Shown in pieces: positions 1 through 6,173 of a stretch of DNA of 37,334 nucleotides. The notes beneath the pieces were generated by a model, which searched no databases, was not told the DNA's origin, and saw nothing but the letters and a program-made list of their open reading frames with translations. The position numbers and the translations under genes are program-made. Position 1 is the first letter of the stretch. Each line of letters begins with the position of its first letter. This DNA is from Desulfuromonas sp. (lineage in GTDB: Bacteria > Desulfobacterota > Desulfuromonadia > Desulfuromonadales > Geopsychrobacteraceae): contig PKUC01000079.1 in NCBI GenBank assembly GCA_002868865.1, forward strand, positions 1 to 37,334, written 5' to 3'.

Positions 1-22
1 CTCGCTAACTCCTTGATTTTTA

Positions 23-99
<77 letters not shown>

Positions 100-111
100 A
101 TTGGGTGGTAC

Positions 112-140
112 TATATACTCCATGCCCTCGCACATTGCAA
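112..140 (-). promoter_or_regulatory. Probable sigma70 promoter of tRNA-Arg
   Basis: On the minus strand TTGCAA (135-140) and TATATA (112-117) are separated by exactly 17 bp. Transcription would begin about 6 nt before the tRNA 5' end. The match is by eye only. Confidence 0.55.
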
Positions 141-236
141 CCGGAAAACCCTGCGACAGACCTCTTCAGAGCCGGTCGCGGCCACGTATGTTATTTTCTC
201 TTGTCACACGTCAGACTCTCGGCTAAGACTGCATCC

Positions 237-395
237 ATGATGAAATCATTGGTCCTCATAGCATCGTTGACGATTGGCAGCAGCACCGGCTGGATGCTCG
301 GCTCTCCTGGTGGTGTCATGGGCTCCTATCTGGCCAGTGTCTGCGGTGCGTCGATCGGCCTGTTCTATGGGCGCAAACTGCAAAAACTGCTGTGA
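237..395 (+). CDS. Small glycine-rich hypothetical membrane protein
   Basis: This is a 52-residue ORF beginning with tandem ATG codons (237 and 240). A hydrophobic start, MKSLVLIASLTIG, leads into a Gly/Ser-rich hydrophobic stretch with GxxxG-like spacing (GSPGGVMGSYLASVCGASIG) and a basic tail GRKLQKLL. This resembles small glycine-zipper membrane peptides. A longer reading frame opens at 105, but it runs into the tRNA promoter and its first 44 residues look non-coding, so the internal start is preferred. No clear Shine-Dalgarno is visible. Function is unknown and the gene itself is uncertain. Confidence 0.4.
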   Translation: MMKSLVLIASLTIGSSTGWMLGSPGGVMGSYLASVCGASIGLFYGRKLQKLL

Positions 396-429
396 AAGCA
401 TAACCCACAGACCCGCCCGAAGGACCGGT

Positions 430-1227
430 TCAGTCGTGTTCTTCCTGATGATAGGTCTGCCGGATCAAAAGAGCTACGGCTCCTGCCAGAAGCAGCAGAA
501 CCACGAGAATACCACCGATCATTTTTCGCTGTGAAAGTTCAGATTCGATCTCAACAATCTGCGCTTCGACCTGATCAAGCTCGGCGTTGACGCCGGCCTT
601 CTTCTGCTTCAGTTTATCGATGTCGACGGTGTGAAACAGTCGCCTGAAGGCGTTACGATTCTGAAAGAGCTCGCCCGACACTGTTTCCATGTCGATCCCG
701 ACGCGGTGGAGTGCCGCGACCGAGCGTTCCAGAGTCGTCAGGCGCATTTCGGTATCGCCAATCTCCTGCTTGACCGTAGCGGCCCGTTCATAATCGTGAC
801 AGCGTGAACAGCTTTCGGGATTGATCAGGTCGCTGGACGCCTTGACCACATGATGATTCTGGTGACACACCACGCACTGGGGGCCACCCCTGTTCAATGC
901 TTTTCCGTGGGCGCTGTCGCGATAATCCTCGGCAACACCCAGATGACAGCGCCCGCAAAAATCGGGCACATCACCATAGTCGGGCACACCGACAAAACCA
1001 CGCTGCGGATTCATCGCCATAGCAAAATCGCTGGGATCGCCACCGTGACAGTCGTGGCAGGCGATGCCGTTATCGGCATGGATACTCTGTTGCCACTCTG
1101 CAACCGGGGCGGACAATCGACCATCCAGCCCACCGTGACATTGCACACATACCGAATCTGCAGCCCAGGCACTGCCCCCGCAGCTGAGCAGAAACAACAG
1201 CGTCCATCCGATCAGATGTCGTCTCAT
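430..1227 (-). CDS. Pentaheme c-type cytochrome, C-terminally membrane-anchored, of bc-type complex
   Basis: This 265-residue protein is probably the electron-accepting c subunit of a quinol-oxidising cytochrome bc complex, taking the place of cytochrome c1. It starts with a signal peptide (residues 1 to about 22, ending SAWA). Five CXXCH heme sites follow at about 27, 57, 91, 118 and 140. Then come a helical, probably coiled-coil stretch (about 155-235) and one transmembrane helix (about 236-256) with a short charged tail. Most of the protein should face the periplasm, held by the C-terminal anchor. The chosen ATG overlaps the cytochrome b stop as ATGA. A GTG five codons upstream (1242) is possible but less likely. 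It is the last gene of the operon. Heme count and topology are read from sequence; the redox role is inferred from its neighbours. Confidence 0.85.
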   Translation of the reverse strand: MRRHLIGWTLLFLLSCGGSAWAADSVCVQCHGGLDGRLSAPVAEWQQSIHADNGIACHDCHGGDPSDFAMAMNPQRGFVGVPDYGDVPDFCGRCHLGVAEDYRDSAHGKALNRGGPQCVVCHQNHHVVKASSDLINPESCSRCHDYERAATVKQEIGDTEMRLTTLERSVAALHRVGIDMETVSGELFQNRNAFRRLFHTVDIDKLKQKKAGVNAELDQVEAQIVEIESELSQRKMIGGILVVLLLLAGAVALLIRQTYHQEEHD

Positions 1228-2324
1228 GAGTAGTGCCCCCACAGCGAGATGCCGATAAAAAGGAAAAGACCGAGCAGATAGCAGGTTACAAACAGCGGTC
1301 GCCGCCCGGGACGACGCTCTGGACCACGGTCGACAAACGGCAGCAACGCCAGAAACGTCATCGCCGCGCCCTGTACCGCCAGCCCGAAAAACTTGCTGGG
1401 GAAAATCTTAAGGGTCTGATAAGCCCACAGAAAATACCATTCGGGCTTAATATGTTCGGGAGTCGAAAAGGGATCTGCAGGCTCCAACGCATCCAGCGGA
1501 ATAAACAACCAGGGAGCGAAGAAGGTGATTCCCGCCAGAATCGCCAGGGCAAAAAAGATCACCGCGATCTCTTTGCTGGTGTAGTTCGGATAAAAGGGGA
1601 TCCCGTCCGGATGTTCTTCATGGGCAAATGTGTCCTGATGTGTCACAGGACGATAGTCCTTGCCGAACGGGGCCTGCGAAATCCCGTTACGCCGCACACA
1701 GAACAGGTGAAATCCAACCAGGCCCAGCAGGGCAAGCGGCAGCACCAGAACATGCAGAGCAAAGAAACGCCCCAACGTTGCGGCACCAACGGTCGGCCCG
1801 CCCCGCATGAACGCGACCAGATAGTCACCGACCACCGGGACCGCCCCGGCTGCGTCGGTGGCGACAGTAGTGGCCCAGAACGACAACTGGCTCCACGGTA
1901 GCAGATAGCCGGTCAGGCAGAACACCAGCCCCATATTCAGCAGAGTAAAACCGGACAGCCAGGTCAGCTCCCGCGGGCGCTTGTAGCTGCCCATAAACAG
2001 CACTGACAGCATGTGCAGCAACAGCGCGACGATGATCAGGTTGGAACAGACCACATGCAGGTAGCGAAACAGCCAGCCGAAGGGGACCTCATTCATAATC
2101 ATCGTGACACTGGCAAAAGCTTTTTCGGTATCGGGGACGTAGTAAATCAACAGCAGAATTCCGGTCACAAACTGGAGACCGAACAGGGCCATGATGACAG
2201 CCCCCAGCGCATACCAGCTGTTGATGTTTTTGGGCAGACGGTAGCCACCCAGCTGAGCCTGAAGCAGCTCACGGACACCGAGGCGGCTGTCCAGCCAATC
2301 GATCGCTCTCTTCTGTAGGTTCAT
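1224..2324 (-). CDS. Cytochrome b (b6-type, fused with subunit IV region)
   Basis: This is the 366-residue diheme membrane subunit of a quinol:cytochrome oxidoreductase. Four transmembrane heme ligands fit His90/His104 and His191/His206. The 14 and 15 residue spacings are those of plastid-type cytochrome b6. The Qo-site motif PEWY is at 294-297, within KPEWYFLWAYQTLKIF, and GYLLPWSQLSFWA precedes it. N- and C-terminal halves (b6 plus subunit IV regions) are one polypeptide. The ATG at 2324 follows AGGAGGG by a good distance. A GTG at 2330 overlaps that ribosome site and is rejected. It lies 12 bp after the Rieske gene and overlaps the pentaheme cytochrome gene by 4 bp, so the three are translationally linked. 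Confidence 0.95.
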   Translation of the reverse strand: MNLQKRAIDWLDSRLGVRELLQAQLGGYRLPKNINSWYALGAVIMALFGLQFVTGILLLIYYVPDTEKAFASVTMIMNEVPFGWLFRYLHVVCSNLIIVALLLHMLSVLFMGSYKRPRELTWLSGFTLLNMGLVFCLTGYLLPWSQLSFWATTVATDAAGAVPVVGDYLVAFMRGGPTVGAATLGRFFALHVLVLPLALLGLVGFHLFCVRRNGISQAPFGKDYRPVTHQDTFAHEEHPDGIPFYPNYTSKEIAVIFFALAILAGITFFAPWLFIPLDALEPADPFSTPEHIKPEWYFLWAYQTLKIFPSKFFGLAVQGAAMTFLALLPFVDRGPERRPGRRPLFVTCYLLGLFLFIGISLWGHYS

Positions 2325-2336
2325 CGCCACCCTCCT

Positions 2337-2771
2337 CTATCCGATCAGGAGTTCTTGATCGACAACGGCAACCGGATACGGTTCCAGCGCTTTTGGCGGG
2401 GGTCCGCCCAACACCTGACCCGCAGTCGAAAACTGGCCGCCATGACAGGGGCACAGGAATTCTCCCTTGGCAGCATCCCACTTGACGATACAGCCCAGAT
2501 GGGTACAAACCGCACTCAAGGCGACAAACTCACCGACCGCAGGCTGCAGCAGCACGGCGGGGCGCCCCTGATAGCTGAAAAAGTGTGCGGTACCGACCGG
2601 CACCTGTTCGCGAGGAACACGCACCTGCTGATCCTGCCCCGTCTGTTCGCGGGGAGCGAGAAAGCGGAACACCGGCCAGCCGAAAGCAGCAACCAGCGCT
2701 ACGCTGAATCCTCCGAGCAGAATGCCGAGAAACGTCCTTCTCTCGGCCTGTGTTTCAGATGAATCGCTCAT
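2337..2771 (-). CDS. Rieske [2Fe-2S] iron-sulfur protein
   Basis: This 144-residue Rieske subunit passes one electron from quinol at the Qo site to the c-type cytochrome. A twin-arginine-type signal anchor (ERRTFLG at 10-16, then a hydrophobic helix to about residue 30) is typical of Tat-exported Rieske proteins. The cluster ligands are Cys89/His91 in CTHLGC and Cys107/His110 in CPCHGG. Cys94 and Cys109 would form the usual disulfide. AAGGAGGG sits 6 nt before the ATG. The gene follows DUF1573 by 27 bp and precedes cytochrome b. Confidence 0.96.
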   Translation of the reverse strand: MSDSSETQAERRTFLGILLGGFSVALVAAFGWPVFRFLAPREQTGQDQQVRVPREQVPVGTAHFFSYQGRPAVLLQPAVGEFVALSAVCTHLGCIVKWDAAKGEFLCPCHGGQFSTAGQVLGGPPPKALEPYPVAVVDQELLIG

Positions 2772-2798
2772 AGACAGCCCTCCTTGACGAACACGTGT

Positions 2799-3476
2799 CT
2801 ACGGGGAAACACGCGCAGATAAAGACATCCGCAATCGCGGAACCTTGATGTAGTCGGTCTCCAGAGTGACATAACCGCTGACCCGCCTGGCGTCCTGTGG
2901 CACCCGGATACGCACCGACAACAGAGCCCGCTCACCCGGTTTAATCGTAGTGCGGTCGAGGGATGCCGATACATGGGCATTGGTGGATTGCGGCGCTTTT
3001 AATTGGATCGCAGCACTGCTGTCGTTTTTGATCTCCACCTGCTTTTCGATCTCAGCCCCCGGCGCCAGGACCCCCAATCGCAACCGGGCCGGAACCATAT
3101 ACAGCTCTTCCTTAACGATCCCCTTGACCTCAAAGAGATAGGTCGCCTTGTCCGGATCGTTGGTCTGCAGGGTAATCGTTTTGTGGACCGCATTTCTGAA
3201 ATCACTTGAATCGAACGTTATCCGCAGTTCACCCCGATCGCCCGGAGCAACCTGACGCGCCGATACCAAGGCTGCCGTACAGCCACAGGAACTGTGAACA
3301 GACTCGATGCGCAGCATGTCATCACCGCTATTTTTAAAGAGAAACACATGCTCTACCGTATCACCCTGGAGCACCTCGCCAAAATCGAACACCCGCTCCT
3401 CAGCGGTGATCTGCGGAGCCGCCCACAAAGTTGTTGCCGCAAACAGCAACGAAAACAGAACCAGTCCAAAACGCAT
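2799..3476 (-). CDS. Exported DUF1573 protein heading the bc-complex operon
   Basis: This is a 225-residue secreted protein with a signal peptide (1 to about 19, TTLWA). An N-terminal domain carries the hallmark DUF1573 pattern: FDFGEVLQGDTVEHVFLFKNSG followed by HSSCGCT at 61-67. A second Ig/ASPM-like beta-sandwich fills the C-terminal half. The family is widespread in Bacteroidetes and Deltaproteobacteria with no firm function. The two close cysteines could bind a metal or a thiol partner. The ATG at 3476 is preceded by AAAGGAAC; a frame open to 3548 lacks a signal peptide at its start and is rejected. Its position as first gene suggests a periplasmic assembly or structural role for the cytochrome complex; that role is inference. 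Confidence 0.85.
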   Translation of the reverse strand: MRFGLVLFSLLFAATTLWAAPQITAEERVFDFGEVLQGDTVEHVFLFKNSGDDMLRIESVHSSCGCTAALVSARQVAPGDRGELRITFDSSDFRNAVHKTITLQTNDPDKATYLFEVKGIVKEELYMVPARLRLGVLAPGAEIEKQVEIKNDSSAAIQLKAPQSTNAHVSASLDRTTIKPGERALLSVRIRVPQDARRVSGYVTLETDYIKVPRLRMSLSARVSP

Positions 3477-3512
3477 CTTGTCGTTCCTTTCCCTGCTTCG
3501 CTTGAAAATGTA

Positions 3513-3527
3513 ACAATTCAGAATTGT
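3513..3527. promoter_or_regulatory. 15-bp perfect palindrome over a possible -10 element of the DUF1573/bc operon
   Basis: ACAATTCAGAATTGT is a perfect 7+1+7 inverted repeat. On the minus strand the hexamer TACAAT (3523-3528) overlaps it and could be the -10 of the operon that starts at 3476. No good -35 is visible, which fits a promoter that needs an activator, or one that is blocked by a repressor bound here. Confidence 0.4.
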
Positions 3528-3587
3528 AGCACAATCTGTCATTTTCACGATAGCCCGCCGGGCGGGAGTTCGACACCGTCGAGGTGA

Positions 3588-3617
3588 TTGACAGCAGCGC
3601 TTTTTTCCTGCTATAGA
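3588..3617 (+). promoter_or_regulatory. hpt: Probable sigma70 promoter of hpt
   Basis: A consensus TTGACA at 3588-3593 and TATAGA at 3612-3617 have an 18-bp spacer. Transcription would start near 3624, leaving a leader of roughly 35 nt with an AGGAG ribosome site. Confidence 0.65.
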
Positions 3618-3657
3618 ATGCGCTTAACATCTCTTCACTTCAGGAGTTTTTAAGTAT

Positions 3658-4191
3658 ATGACAGCACAACGCATGGACGTTCTCTACCCCCGCGACCGAA
3701 TTGCCGCAGAAGTCGATCGCCTCGGTCAGGAAATCAGCACCGATTATGCGGGCGACGAGGTCATGCTGGTGGCTGTTTTAAAGGGATCGTTTCTCTTTGT
3801 CGCCGACCTGATCAGGGCGATCGAAATTCCCGCAAAAATCGACTTTGTTCGCCTGGCCAGTTACGGTTCGGGCACCCAGACATCTGGGATCATCGAGTTC
3901 CGCAAAGATCTCGAGATGCCGATCCGGGACCGCAATGTCATTATCGTCGAAGACATTGTCGACAGCGGCTTCACCCTCGAATGTCTATACAACAAGCTGC
4001 TGCTGCAGAACCCTAAAAGCCTGAAGATCTGCACCCTGATCGACAAACGGGCGCGGCGCGAAGTCGACATCGAGGCCGACTATGTCGGCCTGACAATGGA
4101 TGACGGTTTTATTGTCGGCTATGGTCTGGACTACGACGAACGATACCGCGACCTGCCCGACATCCACGTCATCGAAGGGGCTCCAGCTTAA
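3658..4191 (+). CDS. hpt: Hypoxanthine phosphoribosyltransferase
   Basis: This 177-residue cytoplasmic purine-salvage enzyme joins hypoxanthine (and usually guanine) to PRPP to give IMP/GMP. The PRPP-binding signature VIIVEDIVDSGFT is at 94-106, with the acidic pair Glu98/Asp99. The flexible-loop segment ASYGSGTQTSG is at 67-77 and the C-terminal nucleobase region includes VGYGLDYDERYRDLPDI. The length is normal for bacterial Hpt. The ATG follows AGGAG at a slightly long spacing; a second ATG five codons in is possible. It has its own promoter and precedes the DUF3426 gene by 83 bp. Confidence 0.96.
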   Translation: MTAQRMDVLYPRDRIAAEVDRLGQEISTDYAGDEVMLVAVLKGSFLFVADLIRAIEIPAKIDFVRLASYGSGTQTSGIIEFRKDLEMPIRDRNVIIVEDIVDSGFTLECLYNKLLLQNPKSLKICTLIDKRARREVDIEADYVGLTMDDGFIVGYGLDYDERYRDLPDIHVIEGAPA

Positions 4192-4274
4192 CCACACGAG
4201 CCGACAGCCGCTGAAAAGCGGTGCAACAACGCGCCGGCACACCGCTCTGCATTCACTTCAAGGAGAGCCTGCTC

Positions 4275-5648
4275 ATGGTCATCAACTGTCCGGAATGCTC
4301 GACCCCGTTTCGCGTTTCAGCGGAAAAAATTCCACCCCAGGGAGCAAAGCTCCGCTGCTCCCACTGTGAGCACATCTTCCCGGTCTATCCCGACGGCGTA
4401 CCGCAACCGGAGCAGATTTCCCCCACACCAACAGAGAACCGCCTCCCGGACACCGCGCCTGCACCGGCGGACACTCCGGAGTACGGCCCGGAGACAGACC
4501 CCTTTTACGGAACCGATTACAACTTTGACGAGGGGCTGGACATCGCACCGCCCGCCACAGAAACAGCAGCACCCATCGTCACCGCAAGTGGTAAGGAAAC
4601 CACACTTTCATCCGGTACCATGAGCGACGAGCCTGTCGACTTTGACGAACCTGTCGACTTTGACGAACCTGTCGACTTTGAGGAACCGGCGACGAGCGAC
4701 ATTTCCGGGGATGATTTTTCCTTCGAGGATACTTCCCCCGGGGACACCGAACCGACCGTGGAGATCGGTGCCGGAGTCGACGACGAATTTGACCCCGCCG
4801 CCATCGGAGACGACACTCCTGTAGACGAGGATGCCTTCTCGTTCGACGAAGACTACGGCAATGTCGAGATCGGCGGCGACGACGAAGAACAGCCCTTCAC
4901 CTTTGATGATGAAGAACCCACAACACCGGATACTGAACACACTGAAGAACCACCGGTGCCAGCATTTTCCACCGATCCCGTCGAAGACCCTGTCGAAACA
5001 CCACTGCCATCAGATACCAGTTTTGTCACCGATTCACCGGACAGCTCTTACGATGAGCAGAGCTTTACCCAGGAAGCCCCCCTACCACCTCTCGATACGA
5101 AACAGCGACGGGGATGCCTGGCAAACCTGTTCTTGCTGCTGCTGATGACCATCGTCGTACTGGGTGCTGCAGTCGGCGTTCTCTACTGGCAGGGAGGATC
5201 GCGGGCCATCGAGGAAATCTACCAAAAGGTCACCGGGCAACAGTTGACGCCTCAAACCAAGGAGCAGATCTCGGTCCGTGGCCTCAAAGGCACCTTCATG
5301 ACCAATCAGCAAGCAGGAGAAATCCTGGTAATTCACGGCAAAGCCCTCAACGAGTTTAGTCAGTCCCGCGCTGCCCTGCAGGTGAAGGGAATCCTTTTTG
5401 ACAGCCAGGGCAACCAGCTGCGACAGAGAACAATTTTCTGCGGCAACCCGATTACAGACGAGGACCTGCGCAGTCTCCCCTACGCAAAGCTGGAAGAAAT
5501 CATGGGGAATCAGTTCGGCGAATCACTGGTCAATCTCAATGTCACCCCAGGACAGGACATCTCGTTTACCATCGTCTTCAGAGATATCCCCCCAAACCTC
5601 TCTGAATTCGTCGTCGAAGCAGCCGGTTCAAACCCTGCAGCCCAGTAG
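4275..5648 (+). CDS. Zinc-ribbon / DUF3426 single-pass membrane protein
   Basis: This 457-residue protein has three parts. An N-terminal zinc ribbon of the MJ0042 type has Cys5, Cys8, Cys28 and Cys31 (CPEC...CSHC). A long acidic, proline-rich, probably disordered linker (about 40-270) includes a perfect DEPVDF tandem repeat at 118-135. A transmembrane helix (about 282-302) is followed by a DUF3426 domain to the C terminus. The ribbon should be cytoplasmic and DUF3426 periplasmic. The start at 4275 follows AAGGAG by 10 nt and puts the ribbon at residue 1; a longer frame from 4221 has no support. The family is common in Deltaproteobacteria beside housekeeping genes; function is unknown. Confidence 0.88.
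   Translation: MVINCPECSTPFRVSAEKIPPQGAKLRCSHCEHIFPVYPDGVPQPEQISPTPTENRLPDTAPAPADTPEYGPETDPFYGTDYNFDEGLDIAPPATETAAPIVTASGKETTLSSGTMSDEPVDFDEPVDFDEPVDFEEPATSDISGDDFSFEDTSPGDTEPTVEIGAGVDDEFDPAAIGDDTPVDEDAFSFDEDYGNVEIGGDDEEQPFTFDDEEPTTPDTEHTEEPPVPAFSTDPVEDPVETPLPSDTSFVTDSPDSSYDEQSFTQEAPLPPLDTKQRRGCLANLFLLLLMTIVVLGAAVGVLYWQGGSRAIEEIYQKVTGQQLTPQTKEQISVRGLKGTFMTNQQAGEILVIHGKALNEFSQSRAALQVKGILFDSQGNQLRQRTIFCGNPITDEDLRSLPYAKLEEIMGNQFGESLVNLNVTPGQDISFTIVFRDIPPNLSEFVVEAAGSNPAAQ
4626..4688 (+). repeat. Three tandem 18-bp repeats plus a partial copy inside the DUF3426 gene
   Basis: Units GACGAGCCTGTCGACTTT, then two identical copies of GACGAACCTGTCGACTTT, occupy 4626-4679, followed by a 9-bp partial unit. 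They are in frame and encode DEPVDF three times. Near identity at DNA level points to recent slippage-type expansion in the acidic linker. Confidence 0.9.
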
Positions 5649-5664
5649 ACCGCAGACTGAAAGC

Positions 5665-5710
5665 AAAAAAAGAGAGGGCGCCCGCAACAGCAGGCGCCCT
5701 CTCTTTTTTT
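5665..5710. terminator. Bidirectional intrinsic terminator
   Basis: An A-rich tract runs into GAGAGGGCGCC (5672-5682), a short loop, and GGCGCCCTCTC (5693-5703) followed by a T tract. It serves the DUF3426 gene on the plus strand and the ferredoxin gene on the minus strand. Confidence 0.92.
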
Positions 5711-5726
5711 GAGCAAAGCGTCGAAC

Positions 5727-5897
5727 TTAAGCCGCAGAAATTGCATCAACCGGGCAAGAGTCAACACATGCTGCACAATCGGTGCAGGTCGCAGCGTCGA
5801 TGACGCGGACATCACCCTGCTCACTGATCGCCTCGACCGGGCAGGTCGGATCGCAAGCACCACAGTTGATACATTCTTCGCTGATTACGTGTGCCAT
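5727..5897 (-). CDS. 2[4Fe-4S] clostridial-type ferredoxin
   Basis: This 56-residue cytoplasmic low-potential electron carrier has two cluster motifs. Cys9, Cys12, Cys15 and Cys19 lie in CINCGACDPTCP; Cys38, Cys41, Cys44 and Cys48 lie in CTDCAACVDSCP. The two halves show the internal pseudo-symmetry of bacterial ferredoxins. Length and motifs match the short ferredoxins that serve pyruvate or 2-oxoglutarate ferredoxin oxidoreductases. AAGGAGAGAG lies just before the ATG. It is monocistronic, divergent from ackA, and convergent with the DUF3426 gene at the shared terminator. Its redox partner is not in the window. Confidence 0.95.
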   Translation of the reverse strand: MAHVISEECINCGACDPTCPVEAISEQGDVRVIDAATCTDCAACVDSCPVDAISAA

Positions 5898-6173
5898 AAT
5901 CTCTCTCCTTTATTCTTCTGAAAATATTCTTAAACGGGCCGCTCACCGGCCACACAACTGGGTTAGCTTAACCGATCAAATCCCGTCTGTCCAGCCCATT
6001 GGCGCAGGGTGAAAATCCTTGCAAAACAGGGATGATTGAGCTAGCCTGTCTCTTCCAAACCCTCGGATACAAAGGGTTTGCCCAAAACAAACCAGTATTT
6101 TATCTAAGATAAAACATTATTTTAACACAACTAAAAAATCAAATTTCTTACACCTTTGGAGGAAGTAAAAAAA
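5898..6173. promoter_or_regulatory. Hairpin-rich divergent intergenic region between ferredoxin and ackA
   Basis: This 276-bp non-coding gap holds several small inverted repeats. They are GGCCG/CGGCC near 5938-5953, GGTTA/TAACC near 5962-5974, GCAGGG/CCTTGC near 6004-6022, ACAGG/CCTGT near 6027-6050, and AAACCCT/AGGGTTT near 6058-6080. A 17-bp AT-rich palindrome at 6098-6114 follows. The last 60 bp before ackA are very AT-rich. The set could be a structured leader, operators, or both. No known riboswitch class was matched with confidence. Confidence 0.35.
6098..6114. promoter_or_regulatory. 17-bp perfect palindrome upstream of ackA, possible operator
   Basis: TTTTATCTAAGATAAAA is an 8+1+8 perfect inverted repeat centred about 68 bp before the ackA start. 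TAAGAT or TATCTA within it could act as a -10, so a bound regulator would compete with polymerase. Confidence 0.4.

Noticed and set aside
430-1227. Lipoprotein reading of the pentaheme signal peptide (LLSC at residues 13-16)
   Set aside because: Leu at -2 is poor for a lipobox, and a good signal peptidase I site (SAWA-AD) follows; the C-terminal helix already provides an anchor.
1228-1242. Upstream GTG start for the pentaheme cytochrome
   Set aside because: It would add five residues and increase the overlap with cytochrome b; the ATGA overlap at 1227 gives a cleaner signal peptide.
4208-4221. CCGCT-GAAA-AGCGG hairpin after hpt as a terminator
   Set aside because: The stem is only 5 bp and has no T tract; it is probably not a terminator, and hpt may read through into the DUF3426 gene.
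5990-6085. Possible GEMM (cyclic-di-GMP) riboswitch before ackA
   Set aside because: GCGCAGGGTGAAAATCC and TTGCAAAACAGGG vaguely recall the consensus, but the P1b hairpin between the blocks and the tetraloop-receptor pairing are missing.
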